Source: Photorhabdus namnaonensis
GTDB lineage: Bacteria > Pseudomonadota > Gammaproteobacteria > Enterobacterales > Enterobacteriaceae
Length of the DNA stretch: 44,017 bases
Assembly: GCF_001684335.1 (NCBI RefSeq)
Contig: NZ_LOIC01000019.1
Coordinates: 1-44,017 of the forward strand
Reading direction: 5' to 3'
The notes beneath the pieces were generated by a model. The model was not told the DNA's origin. It was given only the letters and a program-made list of their open reading frames with translations, and made no database searches. How positions within the stretch are numbered: position 1 is the stretch's first letter; the number at the start of each line of letters is the position of its first letter. The position numbers and the translations under genes are program-made. Below, piece after piece: positions 1 through 7,700 of the stretch.

Positions 1-3
1 ATG

Positions 4-88
4 TTGATGCCTTTTTGGCATCGTTTTCATCACAGCAAAAGCCAGGAAGACAAAAAATGAGTGTAGCACTATTATGAAATCTTATTTA
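4..88. repeat. Left copy of an 85-bp perfect inverted repeat
   Basis: This stretch is the exact reverse complement of 43933-44017 at the other end of the window; similarity stops after base 88. It contains a short hairpin (6-bp stem GATGCC/GGCATC around five T, 6-22). Read on the minus strand it reproduces the last codons and stop of the MFS gene and the DNA just downstream of it. The repeat may extend beyond base 1, since bases 1-3 have no counterpart within the window. Whether it is one member of a dispersed repeat family cannot be told from the window alone. Confidence 0.97.
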
Positions 89-358
89 TGTCTATTATAT
101 ATATCAGAAGTTAATGTTTCTCTATGAGTATTTCATTTTATTATTTATCATTTAAACTCAGAGGGATAGGCTAATTATTAATGTGTCGTGATAGTTGCAT
201 GCAGCATGGTAGTTTGAATTAGGCACCTAACTTTACAGGATAATATTTTCGACCTAATCTTATTTTTGCTTGATTCAAGGCAAGGTAATGTATGCATTCT
301 GATAAATTTCATGAAAATGACATTTCCTTTTAATTAAATCAACATGAGGTATTAACCT
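89..358. other. AT-rich intergenic region upstream of the crystallin-like gene
   Basis: About 270 bases with no convincing coding sequence. It presumably carries the promoter for the gene at 359. I see a ribosome binding site (GAGG, about 10 bases before the ATG) but no clear sigma-70 promoter. Confidence 0.5.
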
Positions 359-2041
359 ATGAGCGATGATGTCGAACTGATTAAAAATGCCGCGGGAAAA
401 GATAAATGTCCCCAGGGAAAAATGGCACTTTATACCAATATTAATTTTAACATGGAAGAACTGGGTGATATCCTACTGATTGCGCCAAATGTTCAGCTCG
501 ACCAGGCGCAGCTCGAATATTATGGTTTTGATGTGGGTCACCATGACGGAGTTTCCTGTGTGGTAAACAAGATGAGTCAGGCTGCAACCCTCGTAGCTGG
601 CCTTAACCTTAATGGACAAATCCTGAATGTTTCCTCAATGAGTGATATCCCGTCACTTGTCGAACAGGGGTGGAATGATAAAACTCGGTCTGTTGTAGCC
701 GCACCGGTTGAGCTGGTTGAACTGAAAATGTCCTCTGCCAGCCCTGTCGTCCTGAAAATTAAAGAATCTGTCGAGCTTGAACTAACAATTGAGAACCTGA
801 GTGATATTATGGTGCCAGACACCACGTTAGAGGTAAGCGTTAGCAATGCTGGCGTGGTGTCCATAGGTGCATTTGAACAACCCGGAACTGTCCCGGCAAA
901 AAGCGCCATTATTGTCAGAGTACCTGTAACCGGTAGTCGAGCAGGTCAGACGTCATTAACCTTTACCCTCCATACTCCAGTCGGATTTATTAACCAAGGT
1001 GATAATGTTTATCCCGTACAGGTTCGAGTAGAATTTTTTTCCGTTCAGTTGACAATGGAATCAATCGACCCAATCAGTATAGGATTAAATAAAACGGAAT
1101 CTGTTGAGTTAATCATCAAAAATTTAAGTACTATGGATATTCCGGTAACGGAACTTAAAGCTGTTGCGGCGAATAGGGATATTCTGTCTGTAGGGACGTT
1201 TTCCCAACCAGGAACGATTCCGTTGAACGATAGCGTTACTGTCCCTGTTCCTGTTACAGGACTTAAGAACGGGGAGTCGGCTCTGACGTTTAGCCTCATT
1301 CTGCCAGAGGAATTCGATAATACGGGGGACTCACAGCGTGTTGTACAGGTAAAAGTCCAGACTGCTGTAACGCTCCGCATTACCCTGGATCGGGATATTT
1401 CTTTAGTGACTGGTGAGTCCCGTCAGATCCTTGTCAAATTTACCAACGAAAGTGAACAGCCAGTTGACAGCCTTGGGGTGGATATAGTGTCGGGTGATAC
1501 AACTCTTTTTACTGTAGGTGATTTCTCGCCTGAAGTTTATCTTCCCCCGAATGATTCAGTCGTGAGTGATGTTGAACTCATTCCGGTTGTCGATAAAACA
1601 GGCAGCACCCGGCTTATCTGTTCGCTGACGCTGCCGCCCGGATACACGAACGATGGTGACAGTAACAAGGTTGCATTGGTTAATGTCACCGCGGAGAGGG
1701 AGCTTGAGGTTTTACAGACATTCCAGAGCAGTTGGGTTGAGGAGGGGGGATATAAATACAGCTATATGTTGACAATGAAGTCAGCCAACGTCCGGGTGAC
1801 CTTGTGGGAACTTTCTTTCGAGCTCCCTCTGGGAGCCAGGGTGTCCGACACCTGGTATGAAACACAAAAAAACTGGCTGGAAAAACGTGTGGATGGCGAG
1901 ATGGTTTACCTGACGAACAAGAGTGGCCACACGATTGACCCTGGAATCGAGTTGCCCTTGCAGATTCAGTTAGTCTATCCGGAACAGTCTCCCGCATATG
2001 AGTATATTTACAGCCTGTCCCTTCGTCAGCTCCAGAAGTAA
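359..2041 (+). CDS. Multidomain protein: beta-gamma-crystallin-like, three Ig-like repeats, CBM2-like C-terminus
   Basis: A 560-residue protein without a visible signal peptide or membrane segment. Residues about 20-117 have the rhythm of a double Greek-key beta-gamma-crystallin domain: an ALYTNINF opening, then GFDVGHHDGVS and GWNDKTRS where family members carry the (N/D)(N/D)xx(S/T)S calcium motif. Both motifs are imperfect, so calcium binding is doubtful. Three Ig-like repeats of about 110 residues follow (about 120-226, 228-340, 341-450); the first two share phrases such as GAFEQPGTVP/GTFSQPGTIP and VPVTG. The last about 110 residues (YSYMLTMKSANVRVTLWELS and onward) resemble a family-2 carbohydrate-binding fold. 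The start is supported by GAGG upstream. The gene stands alone. A carbohydrate- or host-surface-binding role is inferred; the domain assignments are by eye and the function is unknown. Confidence 0.7.
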   Translation: MSDDVELIKNAAGKDKCPQGKMALYTNINFNMEELGDILLIAPNVQLDQAQLEYYGFDVGHHDGVSCVVNKMSQAATLVAGLNLNGQILNVSSMSDIPSLVEQGWNDKTRSVVAAPVELVELKMSSASPVVLKIKESVELELTIENLSDIMVPDTTLEVSVSNAGVVSIGAFEQPGTVPAKSAIIVRVPVTGSRAGQTSLTFTLHTPVGFINQGDNVYPVQVRVEFFSVQLTMESIDPISIGLNKTESVELIIKNLSTMDIPVTELKAVAANRDILSVGTFSQPGTIPLNDSVTVPVPVTGLKNGESALTFSLILPEEFDNTGDSQRVVQVKVQTAVTLRITLDRDISLVTGESRQILVKFTNESEQPVDSLGVDIVSGDTTLFTVGDFSPEVYLPPNDSVVSDVELIPVVDKTGSTRLICSLTLPPGYTNDGDSNKVALVNVTAERELEVLQTFQSSWVEEGGYKYSYMLTMKSANVRVTLWELSFELPLGARVSDTWYETQKNWLEKRVDGEMVYLTNKSGHTIDPGIELPLQIQLVYPEQSPAYEYIYSLSLRQLQK

Positions 2042-2274
2042 AGTCAGGGAAAACTGTAACGACAGTGCAAAAGGTTTTTGTCATTGGGTCTTATCCGAAC
2101 GCTACTGCCTGAGACCGAGATATCCGGTTTCAGGCGCGGATATTACATGTTTTCAGATGGATCGGCGCGTGCTTATGGGGTTATACACTCATGATGACTG
2201 GTTGCATACTGACCGCGGTTCCGTAATTCCGAAAAAAATTTACGTCAATCTACCAGTTTTTGATTTGCATTTAT
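2042..2274. other. Non-coding stretch after the crystallin-like gene
   Basis: An open frame crosses this stretch (1998-2279, plus), but it overlaps the end of the preceding gene, has no ribosome binding site and no recognisable sequence. I regard it as non-coding, possibly decayed DNA next to a mobile-element end. Confidence 0.4.
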
Positions 2275-2400
2275 TGTGAGTCCGGCGCAATAAAATGCGA
2301 GCGGGACAGAATAAATGCGAGCACATTTTTACTTAATGCGAACAGAGAGTACTTTTCATTTACAGTTAATGTGAGCAGAAAAAAGGGATAAATGCGAGTC
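2275..2400. repeat. Cluster of five short direct repeats, probable transposon end
   Basis: Five copies of a 9-bp core AATGCGAGC or a one-base variant lie at 2294, 2314, 2335, 2368 and 2391, spaced 20, 21, 33 and 23 bases. Most are preceded by A/T-rich bases (TAA/TTA). The cluster is preceded by TG at 2275. Regularly spaced transposase-binding repeats inside the terminus are known for IS21-family and Tn7-like elements. No transposase gene lies next to this one, so it would be a solitary end. An array of regulator-binding sites is the alternative. Confidence 0.5.
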
Positions 2401-2409
2401 TATGTGGTT

Positions 2410-2673
2410 TCAAATACGATTCACTACAAAATAAGCTTTAATAAAATCATTGTATGTTTCATGCAGATGATAAAAATCTGCATAAGACTCGGTTTTTAAT
2501 ACCTGATACCTTTCTATCAATTTATCAAAAAGCCCCTTAGGAACAGGATATGGTTTCGGATCTTTTTTTGCGCAATAAAAGTAGAACAATGCTTTTTCTA
2601 ATTCAGGAATAGATAGTTTTTCAGCTTTATTGAGTAAATAGCTAAAAGCTTCAAACCAATTGAGTCTGTACAT
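2410..2673 (-). CDS. Small hypothetical protein
   Basis: An 87-residue protein that I do not recognise. It is rich in aromatic and charged residues (NWFEAF, FYFYCAKKDPKPY), with a predicted mostly helical layout and no signal peptide or membrane segment. The ribosome binding site is weak. Small acidic or aromatic orphan genes near haemagglutinin debris are sometimes orphan immunity genes, and this one lies in such a neighbourhood, but nothing in the sequence proves it. It stands alone on the minus strand. Confidence 0.5.
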   Translation of the reverse strand: MYRLNWFEAFSYLLNKAEKLSIPELEKALFYFYCAKKDPKPYPVPKGLFDKLIERYQVLKTESYADFYHLHETYNDFIKAYFVVNRI

Positions 2674-3216
2674 TATTCTGGTTAATTGTAGTGTTATTGT
2701 TTTTAATTTATTATTTAAAACTGTAAAATACGCTGGATTAAACGGCTTTACATTGTTTTAATCAGTCTAGTCTACGATTTTATTTAAACTATGCTGCTTT
2801 TTATGTCTTTAATGTGATCTGGGATTAAAATCAATTAACGCACATCATATTAATAAACATTAAAGCAATAAACTAAGGTAATAAATTAAATTAATTTCTC
2901 CACAACCCCGTTGTCATACGGGGTTTTATTACTTTAAATGTAGTGAAAAATATTTAATCGCTAAAAAAATCAATGTTTCATTCCGACTATGGAAAAAATA
3001 ATTTTCTAATTAAATAAAACCATTCCACCATTATTTCTATAATAAATTACTCTACATAATATATATTGATCAGAGTGTCATTAGATTATAAAGTCATATA
3101 TATCAGCAAATTAATTTTCTTCAACAAAACAACACGAAAGATAAAAGATATGAATTATACTTATCATTGTCATTAAGACACCAAAAAAGTTCAATCATAC
3201 TTAGTGGAGAGGACCT
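2674..3216. other. AT-rich intergenic region containing an orphan terminator
   Basis: About 540 bases of very AT-rich DNA with no coding sequence I can support. It contains the terminator at 2904-2930 and presumably the promoter of the avidin-like gene. An unannotated small RNA ending at that terminator is possible. Confidence 0.5.
2904..2930 (+). terminator. Rho-independent terminator without an upstream gene
   Basis: An 8-bp GC-rich stem (AACCCCGT / ACGGGGTT) with a 6-base loop is followed by TTATT on the plus strand. No plus-strand gene ends nearby; the preceding gene runs the other way. It may end a small RNA or be left over from a lost gene. Confidence 0.65.
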
Positions 3217-3681
3217 ATGTTACTTGAAGAAATAATTAGAAAATCTGTCGCTACAAAGAGAATGATCGGCTTAGATAACATAGATAGTAACAATGCAGAC
3301 ATATCAGGAAAATGGGCTAACGAACTTGGTTCTACAATAGAAATTATACAACCAAATAAAAGCGCATTTTTTACAGGTAAATATATTAGCGCTGTAAGCG
3401 CAGGGGGAGGTTCAACGACAGGAAGTATCACAGGGAACATATGTGGAAACCTCATTGTCTTTCTTGTGAATTGGGATGAATATGCTGCGATAACTTCATG
3501 GGTAGGTCAAATTGATATAAATTCACCTTTCATTGTAACAACACAGACAACAACGGCTAAAAATAGTTTTCCAGAAAAAATTACTACCTTATGGATGATG
3601 ACCAGTAGACCTGAGGATATTAAAGACGAATGGGCATCAATAAACTCAGGAACTGATACATTTCATAGAATAAACAAATAA
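3217..3681 (+). CDS. Avidin/streptavidin-family biotin-binding protein
   Basis: A 154-residue protein matching the avidin family along residues about 29-150. The conserved phrases are GKWANELGST (streptavidin GTWYNQLGST), GKYISAV (GTYESAV), SWVGQI, TLWMMTS (TQWLLTS) and GTDTF (GHDTF). Biotin-contact positions of streptavidin are retained: N35, L37, S39, Y56, S58, V60, W86, T93, W95, W126, W139 and D147. The equivalent of streptavidin Ser88 is Ala91. The loop after W86 aligns without a gap to chicken avidin. High-affinity biotin binding is therefore likely but inferred. No signal peptide is visible, only a polar N-terminal extension of about 28 residues, so export would need another route. A good ribosome binding site (GGAGAGG) precedes the ATG. 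In an insect associate it could act as an antinutritional factor, starving hosts, nematodes or competitors of biotin; that is speculation. Confidence 0.9.
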   Translation: MLLEEIIRKSVATKRMIGLDNIDSNNADISGKWANELGSTIEIIQPNKSAFFTGKYISAVSAGGGSTTGSITGNICGNLIVFLVNWDEYAAITSWVGQIDINSPFIVTTQTTTAKNSFPEKITTLWMMTSRPEDIKDEWASINSGTDTFHRINK

Positions 3682-3683
3682 GA

Positions 3684-4022
3684 CTGAATCTCCCCGCCGC
3701 CGTGCGCTGAGGAATACCAGAAAAAATGGGGCAGGCATAACGTTATGTGATCTACTGATAGTACCAATAATTTCAGCGAGATAAACTGCTATGCCTGCTC
3801 GTCAAGCCACTGTCGTGTTGACCAGAGGGGCATCACTGATATTGGCTAGGGTTGGGCGATTTTTGCCGGAGTGGATTCAGGTTAAAAACAAAATAAAACG
3901 TGTAGATCGTCTGTTGGGGAATGCGTCACTTCATAATGATATTCCCCTGATTTTTAACCGTATTATCTCGGTGTTAATCTGACAACTCTCCTTATGTGTG
4001 ATTGCCGTTGACTGGGGGGATA
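3684..4022 (+). pseudogene. Truncated IS4-family (IS10-like) transposase fragment
   Basis: The open part (3791-3979, 63 residues) resembles the N-terminus of IS4/IS10 transposases: GRFLPEWIQ, then KNKIKRVDRLLGNASLHND, like the IS10 phrase KHNIKRIDRLLGNRHLH. A stop follows; reading on, about 4005-4023 encodes AVDWGDI, corresponding to the first catalytic Asp region (VLVDWSD). After that the similarity ends where haemagglutinin-like DNA begins. CTGAATCTCCCC at about 3684 may be the left terminal repeat. The rest of the transposase is missing, so this is a dead remnant. Confidence 0.7.
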
Positions 4023-4029
4023 TCCCTTG

Positions 4030-4298
4030 TTTGAAGAGTGTTTCATGACGAGCTTCATCAGCGGTGGTGATGGTGAGCTGATTGCCTACGGCCAGATTAA
4101 CATCCTGAGTGTCGCCACATTACTGCCAGTGATATTCAGATTATTCCCGGCCGGTACAGTCACGCTGTCGCCGCTGAGCGTAGTGCTCTGCGCTCGGCGT
4201 TTATGCACTTCATCGTGGGTTTCGACGGAGGATTTTGAGAGTAAGCCTTTACTGGTCTGTCTGCTGTGTTCTACCAAGTTTAATGAAGCAGTACCCAC
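4030..4298 (-). pseudogene. Fragment of a filamentous haemagglutinin / CdiA gene
   Basis: The minus strand encodes SSVETHDEVHKRRAQSTTLS and NNLNITGSNVA, typical of the FHA-2 region of TpsA exoproteins and parallel to the intact CdiA (TTTHTVREDF, ITMLGSAVAGD). A frameshift near 4110 is followed in another frame by QDVNLAVGNQLTITTADEAR. Only about 90 codons survive, cut by the IS4 remnant on one side and the IS3-like end on the other. DNA identity to the intact cdiA is low, so it derives from a different exoprotein gene. Confidence 0.75.
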
Positions 4299-4384
4299 TT
4301 AAAATGTGAGTGAATATTTCCTGTAATTCTTCATACAGAGCTTTCCCCTACTTATTGGGTGTCCAACTTTCGGGGGGCGGTTCA
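4299..4384 (-). mobile_element. IS3-family left-end remnant
   Basis: Read on the minus strand, 4384-4360 resembles an IS3-family terminal repeat (TGAACCGC, then CCGAAAGTTGGACA). Position 4334 begins a short frame MKNYRKYSLTF that stops at once, like the first codons of an IS3-family orfA. The element is cut after about 85 bases. Assignment is by resemblance only. Confidence 0.5.
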
Positions 4385-4426
4385 TTTGGCTGGGATCTTC
4401 CTATCTATTGGTACTTTAGATATTAA

Positions 4427-4699
4427 CTATAAATAATCATTCAACTTTTTGAACCATTGCAAGACGGTTAATCCATCCTCTGATGGAGAATAATATCCAT
4501 TATTCTCATAAAGAAAATTCTCTGTTAACTCCTCACTACTATTCAATATCTCTTCAAATTCCTTTTTTAAAAGCATAACTTTCTCTGTCTGCTCTTTTTC
4601 CACAAAAAGCTTCATGATTCCCTCATCTGTTGGTGCCTCACAGTCCCAATCTTGATGGAAGTAACAACCTAATAAATAACGAATATTTTCTATTTTCAT
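4427..4699 (-). CDS. cdiI: CdiI immunity protein
   Basis: A 90-residue acidic protein starting 14 bases after the cdiA stop, preceded by GGGAGAAAGGA. The N-terminal phrase LLGCYFHQDW (residues 9-18) is typical of a family of contact-dependent-inhibition immunity proteins (CdiI_2-type). Position and size fit an immunity protein that binds and blocks the toxin domain of the adjacent CdiA in the cytoplasm. By analogy with Y. kristensenii, whose CdiA tip has the same catalytic layout, it should neutralise an RNase A-like toxin. Specificity for this toxin is inferred from adjacency. It is the last gene of the cdiBAI unit. Confidence 0.85.
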   Translation of the reverse strand: MKIENIRYLLGCYFHQDWDCEAPTDEGIMKLFVEKEQTEKVMLLKKEFEEILNSSEELTENFLYENNGYYSPSEDGLTVLQWFKKLNDYL

Positions 4700-4713
4700 T
4701 CCTTTCTCCCAAT

Positions 4714-7700
4714 TTATTTAGGATAAGCAGTTTGGATACGGTAACCGTTAGGCATTAAAGGATCTTTATCAATAACAATCACTATATTGTTTGACTCATG
4801 AGACTTTGTGCTGCCTTTTGGTATTACTCGCCCTACATTCACTGGCATTTTATGCTCAAATACTATTCTTGTGTCATTTCCTGCCATAAATGTGGTTAAT
4901 TTATCCCTGTTTGCTGCTATACCATTACCTACTGCCCATTCTGCCGTTTTCATATCAGTAAATGTCGATGATGCCAGTACTCTTGGTTCATTCTTAAATC
5001 TAGCAAGTAATTGAGCATCAGATTTACCAACATGCCTTTCTATCGCATGACCACCAAAATTCTCATGATATATTAATGTCTTACTGGTTTCCGCTTTGAC
5101 AGTAGTACTCTGTGTCACTTCACCTGTTTCGTTACGCGATGTCTTCCCATCAAATTTACCTGCCGGAGACTCAACATTTGTGACTGTGCCTTGATTCTTC
5201 TGACTGTATTGCCCTTCACTGGCTTTCCAATTAATGCCTTGGTTATTTGTCGTGACTTTCGAAGATGATGGTGAGGACTTCGCCCCTCTGGCTCCCTCAA
5301 CCACAATCGGTAATGTCATCGCCATTGCTTGGGCAGTTTCAGGACTCATGCCCATTGCCTCAAAGCGCTTTGACCAGCCGAGTTCGCCTACCTTGCCTGT
5401 AGCCGCCTGACCTAGCGTATTCACTGCCGACAGGTAATTTCTGAACTCAACCGGCAATGTGCCGTCCCGGTCCATATTTTTGAGGGTATGCTCAAACACC
5501 GGCCACTGATCAACCAGATAACCATACTTCTGCGCACATTGGTTCGGGTTGCTGTTGCAGAAATCCATCATTTCCTGCTGATTACGGATATTGGTCTCCA
5601 CCATATCCTTGATCACCTGCTTGCAACTTTCCCCTTCACAGGTCCGGGCTTGGTGCGCAAAGTTGTCCAGCTCATTCACACTCAGGAAGTTATTCTCAAT
5701 CGCATTCTTCCCGGCCTGGGCACCGGTGACGGCGCTTCCGGTGGAGTCACCGGCAATGCCGCCTGCCAGCCCTGCCGCCAGGGTGGAGAGGGTGCTGATG
5801 GTCTGTTTTTCCTCTTCACTTAAGTCACTGACTTTAGCATTTTCTCCGTGAATATGCTTCATCAGTTCTCGTGCGGCCAGTTCACCGCCCGCCGCTCCTG
5901 TTGCGCCCGCCAGCGCATTGTTACCACTGACTTCGGCGGCTACTGCCCCCAGAATGGCATGGGCCAGGGTATTGGTGACGACATCGACTTGATGGGTTTT
6001 CGGGTCGGTAGTCAGGTCTTTAATCACGCCAGCCAGGTAAGGGGAAGCGCCACCTGCCAGCGCCTGACCAATATTTCCGCCCGCGAGTCCCTGAATGGCC
6101 GCGGTAGCCGCCTGTAAAGCAGTGTGATATTTCCCTCCTGTACCAAGGCCAGACTCATTTAATGCCTGGTTATAGGCGGTTTTGTAAATCTGGTCTTTAA
6201 TTTGCTCAGGCGTAATGTTGGTTTTGCCTGCGTTTTCCAGTTTCTTTTGAGCCGCTTCTCTATCCAGGTCACTGATGTTTTCCAGTTTAGCGTGGGCCGC
6301 TTTAGTGGCGATAATGGCCCCTTCGGTACTGGCGATATCAATCACCTGCGCACTGATTTCGCCAATCAGTTGGGCCTGTTTCAGCCGTTGCTGCTCTTTC
6401 TCTTTGTCAAAGATAGGACTGAGGGCATTGTTGGCATGGTCGGTATCCCGGCTGAGGGGGGTGATATCCTGTTGCTGGTTGTCTTTATCCCGGATAATCA
6501 GGGCGCCGTCACTGACCGCGGCATGAGTGGTGCTTTGGGCGTGGCCTTCCCGGTTAGCGCCGCCCAGGGTATTGGCCGCCATATTACTGAGTAACATGCC
6601 GCCGACTGAGCCGCCAGTGCTGATATTCACGCTATGGTGTTCAGTTTTAAAATCCGCTTTGTTTTTGATATCGCCAAAGCCGAGAGTGCCGGTATCGAGG
6701 GTGTTTTTGTCTTTGTCTGCGGTACTGGCAATGACTGCACCGTCAAGTTGGGTGTGTTCACCCACTTTCACTTGATAGCCGCCTTTACCGGCAAACAGTC
6801 CAGTTTGCTCTTGTACGGAGTCAAAGTTGCTGTGGATTTTGTCGCGGCTGGCGCTGAGGTTCAATGAGCCGCCTGAACCCGGACCGACATTGGCACTGAT
6901 GCCGGCACTGACGTTTTGTTGCTTCATATCGTAGCGGTTGCTGTCCTGTTCGCTGCTGAGCGTCAGGTGGCGTTTGACGTCGGCGGTAATCTGTTCGCCG
7001 CTGACCTGAGCGCCTTTGAGCGTCGCATCCCGACCGGCGTTGAGGGTGACGGTTTGTCCCGCATCCAGCGTAGTTTCATTATGGCTGACGCCGTTGCCGC
7101 TTTCACGGCCTTTGCCGTAGTTGACACTGGCGGAGAGGTTGATACCCGTGCCCCCCGGTCCGGCAGTGAAACCGACGCCTAGTGAACCACCGCGACTGCT
7201 GTTTTTGCCGGTGGTCTGTTCGGTGTTCTGGCTGGAGGAGAGCTGGATATCCCGGCTGGCATTGAGTTGCAGGTCTTTACCCGCCTGCAACTGGCCGCCC
7301 TGAATACGAATATCGCCGTTCTGGTCTGGAGCACCGGAAGCGGTGAGGGTGAGATTATCCCCGGTCATCAGGCTGCTGCCCTGTTGAGTGGTCTGATGCT
7401 GTTTCAGTTCTGACCGGGAGGATTGGCTGCCGTAGGAGAGGTTGACGCCAACCAGATTGTTGTTGGCTTTGTCGTCACCGCCTTTGGCGTTGGCCAGCCG
7501 GGCTGCCTGGACAGCCTGTACTCCGCTCAGGGCGGCTTTGGTGCCTTGTAAAGCCTTGATACGGCTGTCACTTTCACTTCTGGCCGCCTGAACGGTTTGA
7601 ACAGCGGAATTCAGGGCCCCGCCTGCGGTGCCGGACAGGGCTACGGTCAGGCCGCTTTGTTTCTGTTCGGTTTTGGTGATGGCGGTGTGACTGTTTTCTG

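Noticed and set aside
1998-2279. 93-residue open frame on the plus strand after the crystallin-like gene
   Set aside because: It overlaps the end of that gene, lacks a ribosome binding site and has no recognisable sequence.
2275-2400. CRISPR array suggested by five short spaced repeats
   Set aside because: The repeat core is only about 9 bp, spacing is irregular and short, and no cas gene is present.
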